A stretch of 64,000 nucleotides of DNA from Notospermus geniculatus. Its lineage: Eukaryota; Nemertea; Pilidiophora; Heteronemertea; Lineidae. The stretch spans positions 89,466-153,465 of the forward strand of contig NMRB01001229.1 in NCBI GenBank assembly GCA_002633025.1, read 5' to 3'. Position numbers and translations under genes: made by a program. Positions within the stretch are counted from its first letter, which is position 1; each line of letters opens with the position of its first letter. This document shows positions 39,701-50,904 of this stretch, piece after piece. The notes beneath the pieces are model-generated. The model was not told where the DNA came from. It did no database searches and saw nothing but the letters and a program-made list of their open reading frames with translations.

Positions 39701-40704
39701 CCAGTTTGCAGTATTTTTGGTGTGGAACACCCGCGGTTTTATGCCTGAGCTGGCATCAAGGAGAAGCGTGTCTTAAACTTAAGATTGTGTGCGTAATCCA
39801 GGCCTAAGTAAACAGGAATTCACCAGAACACCCTTCAGCCTTTTTGTTTTATTTTCAAGAACTTTTTTTGTACGAAAATCTTGAAGTCAGCTTCTTTGCT
39901 GCTTAACTTTTCCTAACTTGCTGTGTGCCTGTAGCAATTCTGAAATCTAACATCAAGTGGAGAGCTGCAGGTTTGAAATCTTCCGTTGATTTGAGAATGT
40001 TGCTCCTCTAAAGTTCCGTAACATCCACCTTTGGCAAGATGAAGAACACTGTTTGTCATAATTCTGAAAAAAAGGATAAGTGAAGTGAACTTTTTATTTG
40101 CCTTCGTATAAAATATGACATCAGTGTTACAAAACCATATTACTAAACTATACTTTGAGAAAAATTGACAGTCTTATTACTTCACTCTGACATTTCATTG
40201 AGTGGAGTCTGAGAAACTTTAGCATCGTCCCCAAATCTCTGGATATTTGTAGAGAATTGGGGACATACTCTACATACCATCCAAAACTAATAAGTAGCAC
40301 TGCCGTGTTCACCTTTATTTATTTGGAGGTAACATTTATGATGCTGTCATTCGAGCCATGGACAATATCTATGTAACGTGAGATTCATAGGAGAATGACA
40401 TGGTTCGGATCAATTAGAAGCAAAGTCAGATTATTGGAATATCCAAAGAAGTAATATTATCCTTTACAGATCTATGGACCAGGAAGAAAACGGGATAGGT
40501 AACATGAGAAAGTTGTTGTTGGTAGTAATAGGAAAGGAAAACCTGGTGGGAGACAATGATAGAACTTTGATTGATTTTGTATCAGGTGATAATTTGTTAC
40601 GAATATTCCGATAGAGGCAGACGGAGATATTTTTCTTGAAGCCGGTATCATCATCTGTCGAAGGTTTGCTTGGTTTTTAGGCAGAATCAGGTGGGAGAAC
40701 TATC

Positions 40705-40985
40705 GATCAATTTCATCAGCCGCCATCTTGGATCGTTGTTAAGAAAGTTTGAGGATCAGTTTTGCCAGCCGCCATCTTGGATCGTTGTCAAGGAAGTTTT
40801 AAGATCAGTTGCCAGCCGCCATCTTGGATCGTTGTTAAGGAAGTTTGAGGATCAGTTTCACCAACCACCATCTTGAATCGTTGTCAAGGAAGTTTTAAGA
40901 TCAGTTTCATCAGCAGCCATCTTGGATCGTCGTCAAGGAAATTTCATGCCGTTCCGCCAGCCGCCATCTTGTTGTCACGAGGAAC
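40705..40985 (+). repeat. 47-49-bp tandem array of YY1-type sites
   Basis: Six units with CCATCTTG starting at 40723, 40772, 40819, 40868, 40917 and 40964. The spacings are 49, 47, 49, 49 and 47. Most units read GCCGCCATCTTGG, the complement of the vertebrate YY1 consensus (AAGATGGCGGC), followed by ATCGTTGT-AAGGAAGTTT-GATCAG. Two unit types alternate (GTTTGAGGATCAG and GTTTTAAGATCAG), so the array may have grown as a dimer. One more isolated GCCGCCATCTTG is at 54624. The repeat is certain; factor binding is inference. Confidence 0.9.
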
Positions 40986-41057
40986 GTGACCTAATTGCCA
41001 CGAGGAAACCCTACGTCTATGAGACGAACGAAAAGTTAAGCCGGTTCGTTAAAACAA

Positions 41058-41352
41058 TTGCAATACATCATTTCGGCCACTTCATTTCGGCCGTATCGAT
41101 CATTTCGCCCATTTCATTTCGGCCACTTCATTTCGGCCGTTTCGATCATTTCGGCCGTTTCGATCATTTCGGCCATTTCATTTCGGCCGTTTCGATCATT
41201 TCGGCCATTTTATTCGCGATTGCATCATGACATGCGTACCAAATTCCATCCTCGGACGCAGTCAAACGATCAGAGCGATTCGGCGGGAACTCCAAGCTGG
41301 GTAAAGTTAAGGATCCTCATGTTTACCCACCCAGGATGATCCTGGGTAATAC
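41058..41352 (-). mobile_element. Partial copy of the foldback element
   Basis: The array TTTCGGCCGTTTCGATCA (41068-41215) is the complement of that inside 24258-25163. Positions 41228-41345 match the complement of its left arm, including TCCTCGGACGCAG, GCGATTCGGCGGGAACTCC and the CCCAGGATGATCCTGGGTAA hairpin. The terminal GCTGAATGG end is missing because another repeat begins at about 41353. The other arm is not found upstream, where the YY1-type array lies. It is therefore a truncated or solo-arm copy. Confidence 0.8.
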
Positions 41353-41611
41353 CCCCGTCACACTAGAGGCGGAATGAGCAGGAATGCCGTCGGAATGACA
41401 ATTCGTAGTTCATTCCTGGACAATCGAAGTGCATTCTAAAAATTCTGACTGGGTTCCGACTGCGTTCGTAATGTTCCGGCCCGTTCCTGTGGTCTGTCGG
41501 AATGTTTTGAGCATGTTCAAAACTATCGAGGTGCGTTCCAAGTGGAGAAATATCGAACGGCATTTGAAGTGTATTCTATCTGCATTCTTACTGCGTTCTA
41601 AATAGTCCGAC
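41353..41611. repeat. GAATG/GCATTC-rich repeat cut by a gap
   Basis: Starts CCCGTCACACTAGAGGCGG and continues with many GGAATG, GCATTC and GCGTTC words, then stops at the run of N. Its clean junction with the foldback copy suggests the left end of another inserted element. The right end would be in or beyond the gap, so nothing more can be said. Confidence 0.45.
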
Positions 41612-41945
41612 NNNNNNNNNNNNNNNNNNNNNNNNNNNNNNNNNNNNNNNNNNNNNNNNNNNNNNNNNNNNNNNNNNNNNNNNNNNNNNNNNNNNNNNNN
41701 NNNNNNNNNNNNNNNNNNNNNNNNNNNNNNNNNNNNNNNNNNNNNNNNNNNNNNNNNNNNNNNNNNNNNNNNNNNNNNNNNNNNNNNNNNNNNNNNNNNN
41801 NNNNNNNNNNNNNNNNNNNNNNNNNNNNNNNNNNNNNNNNNNNNNNNNNNNNNNNNNNNNNNNNNNNNNNNNNNNNNNNNNNNNNNNNNNNNNNNNNNNN
41901 NNNNNNNNNNNNNNNNNNNNNNNNNNNNNNNNNNNNNNNNNNNNN
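41612..41945. other. Assembly gap, 334 N
   Basis: A run of 334 N. It follows immediately after stacked repeats, a usual cause of failed assembly. Confidence 0.99.
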
Positions 41946-44127
41946 GGTCATGACGCGGCGGTGAGCCGGTGCTACGTCATAATGTCGCGAGATTTATTGC
42001 GAGGCCTGGAAAAAAGCGTCTGCTGCCAGGAGAATGGCTGCCCCCACTCGAGGAAAACAACCTTATTCAAAGTCAAATTTTTCAGTGGTGTGTTGGGGAA
42101 TTGTCTTGTACTTTGTATTATCACTACAAATGAACCATGCAGAATGTACTTAGGTCACGTTTAAACGCTATGGTAATGTTCCTTTAAGCAAAAAGAAAAT
42201 CTAACTTCAGCTATACTTTAGGCTGAAGTCCGACCCAAGCATACGACCCAATGTCGCATTCTCTCGCATCTCTGGCCAGCTCGTTCTTCGCATTGTTGTT
42301 AAACATTGACCTTGGAAAGATATACCATCAAGAAACTTGCATTCATGAAATCAAATCCCTCGGCAACTAGTTGAACAATCAGCGTTACTGACTCCGTGGA
42401 CAAACTCGACTCCTATTTTATGTCTCATTCCTTGAAACCCTTATCATGATCAGAGCAGACAACCTGTAGACCCAACGAATGAGTCAGAGGATCACTTCTC
42501 TATTGACTTGGTGAAATGTATCAGCCACCAGCAGGCTTGATGTCGCTTGATAAGGACATTCCTCAGCATCTGTTGGCCGATAAATACCAACGGGGACAAT
42601 TGAGACCTACTGATGTAATAATGAGGGTGTAATGAGGAGAGATCATTGCTGATTCATTGATTTCTTCTCCAATTAATATTTCCCACTCTATCTTTACCAT
42701 GATTGTTGATTCGTTTGCTATTCTGGTGATTCGACCTCTTCGATTTTCTCTAGGGCGGGGTTTTCTGTGAAATCCTTCTCATCTGTCTTTTGAGTTTCTT
42801 TCCTCACTGGAGGGCCTCGTCTGCTGTTGTAACGTTATTCTCATGTTGTGGTTTCTATAGCGGCCAACAGGTGTCTCACCATGCATTCTGCATCACCGAC
42901 CCCACTGACACCTTCAACTTTTTAGTAACTTTAAGACACATGTTCTCAACTCCCTGTCTTATTGTTTTTATAAGTCATGCAAATCTTTCTTTTCTTCTTT
43001 AAAACAAAAGTGGGAAGGACTTTTCTTGTCTTTCGACTGTTTGGATCTGGTTAATGAATGACAGTTTTTACCCAATCTTTCTCTAAGACTTCTTACTTTC
43101 AGTAAGCCGTTCGTGATGTTTTAGATGGTGGCATATCCGTTCAACCATGAGCTCATTCTTTCTCCAAAACTTCTTTTCGCAATGGGTTAACTATTGGGAA
43201 TCTGCCCACGTATTATAACAATGTTTCTATCAGATAAAAAAATCAGGATTTAAGCTAACAACATCAACTGAGGACAAATGGGTCTCCATCGCTTTCCTGA
43301 TGGATAACATGAGCCAAGATCAAAGCTACCATTCCACATTTTTTACCCACCCAGCATGGATTTCTTGTTGTAATATGGTCGTGGCACAATCGGTTTTGTG
43401 TCAATTTTTCCTCACTCTTCCATCCTTTATGTAAAAGATCCGATTTTCTCCTGTTTTTCGACGTGTGTTCTTAGAGCGCATCCTCATTATTGATTAACGG
43501 AGCAGGACATCTCCATCAAGGGGCATTGTTCACAGAGAGAGGAACCGATCATGCCATCTCATCACCTGATAAAAGAGACTTCGGTGGTCTCATTAGTTGT
43601 AGAGGTCACATTGCATGACACAGCCCAAGAACATGGCTTCTGCATTAACTACACGGGCAAATCAGTGTCCAGAGTTCATGAAACTAGTGCCTTGCATACT
43701 CAGCAACTTTCCCCATTCAACGGCCAACCATTTGTTGGCAAGTTCGTATTTGGCCTGTTCTCTGTGGTAAGTTCGTCAGCAGCGTAATTTTGTCTTCGCC
43801 ATTACTACAACAGTTAGCTGGGAATTAATTTTGTTAACGTTGCCAGAATCCGGCATGGTTATGGTCCTAATTAAATTATATATAGGTAATGACTGATTGA
43901 AATGAAGTCACAGTAGCTCCTCAAGGTGGAGTAATTGCCTAATTTGTCGGCGGAGTGTCTGAAGTGGTTCACTTTATTTCCCACAAGAATCAAGTCGAGG
44001 TAAATGGTTTTAATGAACACAGGTTCCACTCTCTGGTTATTTTTCTCGAAAGACGATTTAGGATGTTATAATGCATTATACTCTCCATAATCCCAAGGAA
44101 GGTGTATTCCTCACGTTTCACCTTCGG
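41946..44127. other. Non-coding stretch, no gene seen
   Basis: Starts GC-rich (GGTCATGACGCGGCGGTGAG), possibly the end of an element lost in the gap, then becomes ordinary AT-rich DNA. Frames are short and chance-like. The part around 42590-42680 is rich in ATTAAT and TGATT words but gives no firm signal. Confidence 0.5.
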
Positions 44128-44130
44128 TTA

Positions 44131-44413
44131 GCGAAGCGAACCAGACCCAGGGCCATCCGGCGACCAGTGACACGAACGTGACCATGAACCTTGTCCGGCG
44201 ACGTGAACCAGACCCTGGACCTTGGTCCATCGACGTGAACCAGACCCTGAATCTTCGGCCAGCGACGCGACCCAGACCTGGACCTTCTCCCAGGGACACA
44301 AACAAGACCCTGGACCTTCAGCCAGCGACGTGAACCAGACCTGGACCCGCGGCCAGCGACGCGACGCAGACCGTGGCCCTTTGTCCAGCGACGCGATACA
44401 GACCTTGCTGGAC
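44131..44413. repeat. 31/32-bp minisatellite (first copy)
   Basis: Nine units built on CCAGCGACGTGAACCAGACCCTGGACCTT-like sequence. The GCGAC-type anchors fall at 44131, 44167, 44199, 44230, 44262, 44293, 44325, 44356 and 44389. Steps alternate 31 and 32 bp, so the real unit is a 63-bp dimer, 21 codons in every frame, which creates long open frames on both strands. I regard those frames as by-products. The second copy at 45285-45490 lacks one dimer. Confidence 0.88.
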
Positions 44414-45279
44414 TTCAGCATGGTAACCTGTGGTATCACATGGTAACCTATTGTATCTTACATTATCTTGTCAAATTCCCCAAATGATCCCTAAATTTTT
44501 GGGTGTGGCTTTGGCTAGCGAAGAGAAAGTGGCAAATGAAAGGATACACGAAACACTTACATGTATCTCTGTTATCTCGAAGGAAAGTTTCCCTGACTAT
44601 TGATCTTCGTGTTTTCATTTAGCTCTTGCGTGTCTTGTTTAAGCAAGCCAATTTGTCAGTTTATTCACGTGTCCAGATCTCTTACCTACCGAGATAACTT
44701 GACTGAGGAAGATCCCCAACTTTCACACATCTTCGTATCAATGTCAATCGATTTGTTGGAATGTCACAATGCATGAGTTACAGAAATCCATCGGAATTTC
44801 CTCCCTAAACAATCCACGTACCAACACACCATGCGGATGATCAATTTCTGGTATGTAATACGCCATTGACGAATCGACTAACTGGTATCTATTTCACGCG
44901 AGGACAAAGAAACCATGCTCAAGTTAATGATTTTATTTGCTCGATGCACTGGATGTATCAATCAAAGCGTGTCACTAATGAACACGTTTACAAAATTAGA
45001 TATCCTTTAAATAACTTGGTCGAACACGCTCTCCCCTGGGCTGCTGATGGAAGGTATTAGAGGGGAAAATGACGAGAGGTGGAGAATCACTCCTTGGAGA
45101 AATTCATTTACAAATTCAATCAACTGTGGCTAATGTAATGGATTTTTCTATTTTGATGGAATTTTATCGGCAGTTTGTGAATCCTGTGGGATTCTGATAG
45201 TCATTTTGAGAATAGTCCCTGATAGACTTTCTCACATTTTCCACAAGTTCATCCTCGGTGATAATGAAACCGGCTCCTT
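44134..45279 (+). repeat. 1.1-kb direct duplication, first copy
   Basis: Matches 45281-46357 in the same orientation at roughly 97-99% by eye, the main difference being one 63-bp minisatellite dimer and a few small indels (for example near 44570). It ends exactly at the single N at 45280, in the middle of sequence that continues normally in the second copy (GGCTCCTT then GGTTCTTTTGCC). That is the pattern of overlapping contig ends left unmerged. Confidence 0.93.
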
Positions 45280-45280
45280 N
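45280..45280. other. Single-N scaffold join
   Basis: One N between the last base of the first copy and the first base of the second copy of the 1.1-kb duplication. Confidence 0.97.
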
Positions 45281-46357
45281 CAACGCGAACCACACCCTTG
45301 ACCTTCGACCAGTGACACGAACGTGACCATGAACCTTGTCGAGCGACGTGAACCAGACCCTGGACCTTGGTCCATCGACGTGAACCCAGACCCTGAATCT
45401 TCCGCCAGCGACGCGACCCAGACCTGGACCTTCTCCCAGGGACACAAACAAGACCCTGGACCCGCGGCCAGCGACGCGACGCGATACAGACCTTGCTGGA
45501 CTTCAGCATGGTAACCTGTGGTATCACATGGGAACCTTTACATTTTCTTGTCAAATTCCCCAAATGATCGCTGAATTTTTGGGTGTGGCATTGGCTAGCG
45601 AAGAGAAAGTGGCAAATGAAAGGATACACGAAACACTTATCTCTGTAACTTATCTCGAAGGAAAGTTTCCCTGACTATTGATCTTCGTGTTTTCATTTAG
45701 CTCTTGCGTGTCTTGTTTAAGCAAGCCAATTTGTCAGTTTATTCACGTGTCCAGATCTCTTACCTACCGAGATAACTTGACTGAGCAAGATCCCCAACTT
45801 TCACACATCTTCGTATCAATGTCAATCGATTTGCTGGAATGTCACAATGCATGAGTTACAGAAATCCATCGGAATTTCCTCCCTAAACAATCCACGTACC
45901 AACACACCATGCGGATGATCAATTTCTGGTATGTAATACGCCATTGACGAATCGACTAACTGGTATCTATTTCACGCGAGGACAAAGAAACCATGCTCAA
46001 GTTAATGATTTTATTTGCTCGATGCACTGGATGTATCAATCAAAGCGTGTCACTAATGAACACGTTTACAAAATTAGATATCCTTTAAATAACTTGGTCG
46101 AACACGCTCTCCCCTGGGCTGCTGATGGAAGGTATTAGAGGGGAAAATGACGAGAGGTGGAGAATCACTCCTTGGAGAAATTCATTTACAAATTCAATCA
46201 ACTGTGGCTAATGTAATGGATTTTTCTATTTTGATGGAATTTTATCGGCAGTTTGTGAATCCTGTGGGATTCTGATAGTCATTTTGAGAATAGTCCCTGA
46301 TAGACTTTCTCACATTTTCCACAAGCTCATCCTCGGTGATAATGAAACCGGCTCCTT
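45281..46357 (+). repeat. 1.1-kb direct duplication, second copy
   Basis: Second occurrence of 44134-45279. Its left edge starts at the N and lies inside the minisatellite; its right edge runs on into unique sequence at 46358. A 64-codon open frame is identical in both copies (44866-45060 and 45944-46138), but so is the DNA around it, so this says nothing about coding. Confidence 0.93.
45285..45490. repeat. 31/32-bp minisatellite (second copy)
   Basis: Shorter version of the array at 44131-44413. The dimer containing TTCAGCCAGCGACGTG is missing, and CCCGCGGCCAGCGACGCGAC follows directly. Unit-number change between near-identical copies is typical of allelic minisatellite variation. Confidence 0.85.
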
Positions 46358-46516
46358 GGTTCTTTTGCCAGACGAACTTTCTTTGTTGTGTTTGATCGCA
46401 GACTTGATTAAAGGTAATTTTGTGAAATGACCATTGAGTTATAAAAACATTGTGAAGTACATGAAGTTGTTCCGTTTTGTCTGTCACCAACTTTGGGAAC
46501 AGCTTTCTTTATCCCG

Positions 46517-46660
46517 CCAGGGCGGCACTGTGAGTGGTTGTACCGAAGACGTCAGAACAGAGCAAAGCAACGCAATGACGTCGCGTCACGACGTCCTTGA
46601 CGCAGTGCAACACCGACAAGACGTCGTAAAAAGGTCCAACCGCTCACAGCGCCTCCCAGT
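46517..46660. mobile_element. GACGTC-rich MITE, copy 3 of 3
   Basis: Independent member of the family at 19081 and 30124. The left end is GGCGGCACTGTGAGTGGTTG and the right end is CCAACCGCTCACAGCGCCTC. The interior keeps GAAGACGTCAG, CAATGACGTCGCGTCACGAC and AAGACGTCG. Unrelated flanks show that the ~145-bp unit moved on its own. Confidence 0.75.
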
Positions 46661-46743
46661 GGCGGTAGTTCCGCAGGCTCCTCATTGTTACGATGGGCAC
46701 TGAATTCGTTGGGTCACACAAAGTAGAGAACATTATTTTACCT

Positions 46744-46772
46744 GGGTTAGGGTTAAAGTTAGAGTTAGGGTT
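46744..46772 (+). repeat. Degenerate TTAGGG telomere-like tract
   Basis: GGGTTAGGGTTAAAGTTAGA followed by GTTAGGGTT: four to five degenerate TTAGGG units, the common animal telomere repeat. Short interstitial tracts of this kind can arise by telomerase-mediated break repair or by chance expansion. Confidence 0.6.
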
Positions 46773-47332
46773 GCTGATGGTATAATGAGAGTTTCTAAGG
46801 GTTTTATGTTTCGGAAATACCCCTTCCAACGATTGACTGTAACCCTTGGATTCTGAATGGTCAGCCCATACTCTCTAAAAGTGTATTAGAAGACAGGAAC
46901 TTCTTAGAAACTTATTGGTATGAGGAACTGTACACCATGATCAGCTATCGGCTGATTCCCGCAGGATCGGTTAACTCTAATCACAATCTTGCCCAGAATT
47001 TTTTTTGCTGGTCAGATGATGAGCGGGTAGTTTTGATCGTTACAATCCACCATCGATGGATCCCTGGAGGATATTTTACCTCCTAGCTTTAATTAGTTGA
47101 TAATCCTTTGAGATGAGTTGCTGGTCATGGCCGAACTTCACATTTCTCCATGGGCTCTTTACTCTGCCGTGAAATGTTCTAATCCTTGGGTCAGCGTCTA
47201 GAATCTTCTGGCTTTGTTGACGACACCTACCACACCCCAAGTAGATGTCATGATAGATTCCCTGTTGTTGATCTTACAAGGCATGCCAGATGTTTACCTT
47301 TGTCTTGTATACGAGTTTAGGTGGCAGCTATT

Positions 47333-47449
47333 TTGCCAAAATTAGGTCATCACCATGGACATGATGGAAGTTTTCTTCCAGAGTGACAGATGATTGGTTC
47401 TCCCATCCCCAATGGGGAAATCCCTATGACGATGACCTAATTTTGGCAA
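47333..47449. repeat. 19-bp perfect inverted repeat with 79-nt loop
   Basis: TTGCCAAAATTAGGTCATC at 47333-47351 pairs perfectly with 47431-47449. The loop has a second small inversion (CCCCAATGGGG near 47409). The ends lack a recognisable target duplication. It could be a small MITE or a hairpin transcript; the 79-nt loop is long for a typical animal microRNA precursor. Confidence 0.75.
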
Positions 47450-50400
47450 GGTGGCTGCTGATGGTGCTGATTAGTGGTTATTGATGGAGAACATTGTCAT
47501 TGTTGTTGGCTGGTTGTTTTCTAAAGGAATATCAGATATCGAGATGTTGGTTGGTTTTTCCTTTATTTCTATTCTTAACCAAACCTACTGCTAAGTATTT
47601 ACTTCCCGTGACATCTGCATCAAAATGTACATGGTTCTCGTATTATCCAGATACAAACACAGCTCAGGCAGTGACGTTTCTGTTTCGGGTGTTTGCTTTG
47701 GCCACCCACACTATTAGCTTCTGCGCAGGATCCACTTGACCCTGTGTACTCTTAGTTCAGAGAAATGGTGGTGTGCATTGCATGATCTTCTATAATGTGG
47801 AATAGAAGAATGTATTCCAACAGCCTACAAAACCAGAGTGACGATCAATTAAAAATGCTGCCACTACGAAAAGTAATGAAAAAGATGATGGAAAACAAAG
47901 GCATGAATTTTTTTGTTGTATGTTGCAGAAGAACAAATTTATACGAGGTTGTTTCAAGTGGGACCTGGGCCTATTTTTGGTTTATCGAGTTGATTTCTTT
48001 TCATGTCTCAAAGGAGAGCACGTCAGTGAACTTTCTCAGATACTTAATCATCTGCATTATAAAATGATGGAATATTGATGATTCTTACTTTGGCTGAAAT
48101 GATGATTTTTTTTGCAGTACCTCTATCAATCACATATTGTCTTGTTTGGCTGTCTCTTTCACTCAGCTTGACTGCTAAAGCGTCACATCCATTGATGGCT
48201 ACAAGAGTTTTTAATGAGACATCAATCGGCTGTCACATCCACTATTAGTCAGCCATTACAGGCATGTTTGGCTAAGCAAATTGCCATATTTATCTAAGAT
48301 ATGATATGTCTTGAAGACAATCTATAATCAAAACATTACGGCCTGATTGAACTGAGTATACTTAAGTGGTTAGGAAGTGGAAAGACGCCACCACGGAAGT
48401 TGTTAGCATTTAAAGGTACCCTTTGGTATTGGAATTTATGCACATGACTCTTCTGTGATGGAGTACTGGTTTGATGATCAAAAATTTGGATACGGCCAAA
48501 GTTTTCGTGAAATTTTCAACATCTGCTCGATTGACTGTGCATGAACAAAACCCGAGTTATGATACATCATACTGCTTTTCATAAAATGCCCAACATCATT
48601 TCTTTTTGCTGATCTCTACGTGTAGCCATGCTGCTGAGGGAGGTCAGTGGTTATAGCTGGCTTGACATCTCAACCAGACCTGATATCTCCATCCATACTT
48701 GAAAATGCTTCCAAACGACATCACTTAATTCAACCAGGATTGCAAACTGAGTGATCCAGACACTTGGGAAATCAATCAATGCACATGAGCTATTTTCCTG
48801 AATGACATCGCCATAGCTCGACCTTTAAATGACCTACCCTTAGGGCCTAGATCCTCTTGAATTACCCTGCTACAGTGATCACAGTCCCGAGAAACAGTTA
48901 ATCCAGATTTCTAATAGAATTGGAATTAATCCATCGGAAAATTATCAATAGATGGACAACTTTTTATGATCTTCAAATGCAAGAACAGGTTTCCTGTATT
49001 TGTCCAACTTAGAACCCTCATGAACCCATGTTGAGGGTACCTTCATTGACAAGATGACCCCCTGCATCTACATCCTGGCTTTCAGCATTTTAGCTGCATG
49101 ACCAGTTATTAAGGGTCTGAAGGCGGAGGACAATATTATACCTGCTGTTCATCATCTCGTAACTGACACAAAGGAATGCCCAGATGATAATGTTTGAAAA
49201 ATGCTGGTGCAATGAGAGGAATTATGAGCGAGATAAGTGCAGCTTCTGTGAATCAAGAACTCGGAGCCAAACTTATTTTATGACTATTTGTTTTTTACTT
49301 GGAAAGACTACTTTACTTGATAGTTGCAATGAATCACAAACTCACTCCAATCTCCATTATGTATTTGTATATCAGACGATGTATCGTAAGTGTCTTATTG
49401 GTCCTTTTTTAGGAAAGCATTATGCCAATGTCCAGCTATGTAAATACAACGGAATAGCTATATGTCATTCTGAGTTTGAAGTAAGAACACATGTAATGCT
49501 CACAACAGTAAATATCCTCTACCATTGCCACTTCACTTTGAATTAGGGGCAGGTGTAAAACCCAGGTTAATTTACCATTTCATCGCTGGCCACTTCACTT
49601 TGTATGCGTTTATCAACATTTTGCTTCTGGTACTTGGATCGGAAGCCTTTCAGAGAAGAAATCAAGTCTCCAATTCTGCTTATATACAAGTCGGTTCACC
49701 TCTTTAACAGAAGTAAACAGGGTTGTAGTGTCTTGAGTGTCAGGTGCGGGGAAACTCTGAACCTGATCAACGTATTATTTCAACACTTTTAGATCAAAGG
49801 AGTCACTGTGTAAAACTAACTTTTGATAAATATTTGTATTCCACTTGGTTGATGATGACAAAACTGTAGATTCATTCAGTGAGTATGTGCTATTCCTGTT
49901 TTGCATACCTTAGACGAGCTGAGATGAGTTTTGAGAGCATTTTGCAGACACGATGGTTTGTAAGGTGCAAATACAGGTGGAAATAAACACTCGTAAATTC
50001 ACGTGGAGTTTAGGTTATCGACCATGAAAACAATACAAAAGTAAACATCTGCTCTCAGATCTGGTAGCCATTCTTTCCTTCGCAAACAGACGGTGTTTTC
50101 CTACCTGAGAAAGTGATCTGATCACAAACTTTCACCCACTTTTTTACATTGATGGTCTGTATCAAACCACTTTGTCAAATCGTTGATCTTCCCGTGATGT
50201 TATCTCAATATAATGAACTCTTTCAGCCCCAGAAAGAAGGTGGTGTGTGGTTTCACAGAAAATGGATGCTCGATGTAGTAGGCTATAATCCCCACAGTCG
50301 TATGTAACTTGGTGGTTTCCAAAAATCACCATTGAAATGTCTTGGAGTAGTCACTCTCCTAGATCTCTGAGATCTTTGTGTTGTGACCACAGGAGGCGCC

Positions 50401-50904
50401 ACTGTCCCTCTACTCTTCGTATTACAGCAGCCCAACACCTCTTCACGTGTCCTCGAATGTGGGAACTCCCTTCGGGTTCAGATGCATCCTTGGCTGTCAC
50501 ATGGTAATGATGTGTTACTTCAGTGTTTGAACTCCCTCTGCGGCTGTTAATCTGTCAATGGTAGCTGTATAATGTGTGTGACTTCACCTCCCTCGGATCA
50601 GGGTGCCTCCAGGATGACGACTTTAGTCCCTGTGGCACAGATGTGTTGTCGTAATGCTAGGGAGTTGCATTAACCCTGAAGATAAGAATGATGGACTTAT
50701 TTGAATACACAGAGCTGGTTTTACAATCCTGATTACGACGGTGACAGTCAATACTGACCTGTTTCCGACGCTGACCTGTTCTGTAACTCTGAGAATGGCT
50801 ATGTTGCTAGATCTTCCTGACTTCAGCCTCTGGTGATGACGAACTGTGTCCAACAATATTCATGTTTTGTGACCTACAGACAAATGACAAAACATGGAAT
50901 TCTA
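47450..50904. other. Non-coding stretch, no gene seen
   Basis: About 3.4 kb of unique AT-rich sequence. The longest frame (120 codons, 49184-49546) is cysteine-rich at its start but matches no pattern I know and lacks context. No repeats of note. Confidence 0.5.

Larger units (their letters stand above)
33312..40704. other. Non-coding stretch, no gene seen
   Basis: About 7.4 kb of unique sequence. Frames are short and lack recognisable domains. Two overlapping minus-strand frames at 39133-39551 have ordinary-looking composition but neither start, splice nor family support. There is a short (GA)n run near 36469. I see no inverted-repeat transposon here. It could be intergenic or intronic. Confidence 0.5.

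Noticed and set aside
41598-41951. Open frame of about 117 codons on the minus strand.
   Set aside because: It consists almost entirely of the N run.
44128-44439. Repetitive minus-strand frame of about 103 codons rich in Trp, Ser and Gly.
   Set aside because: It is the translation of a 63-bp minisatellite dimer, open in several frames on both strands.
49184-49546. A 120-codon frame with several cysteines near its start.
   Set aside because: The cysteine spacing fits no zinc-binding or disulphide pattern I know, and there is no gene context.
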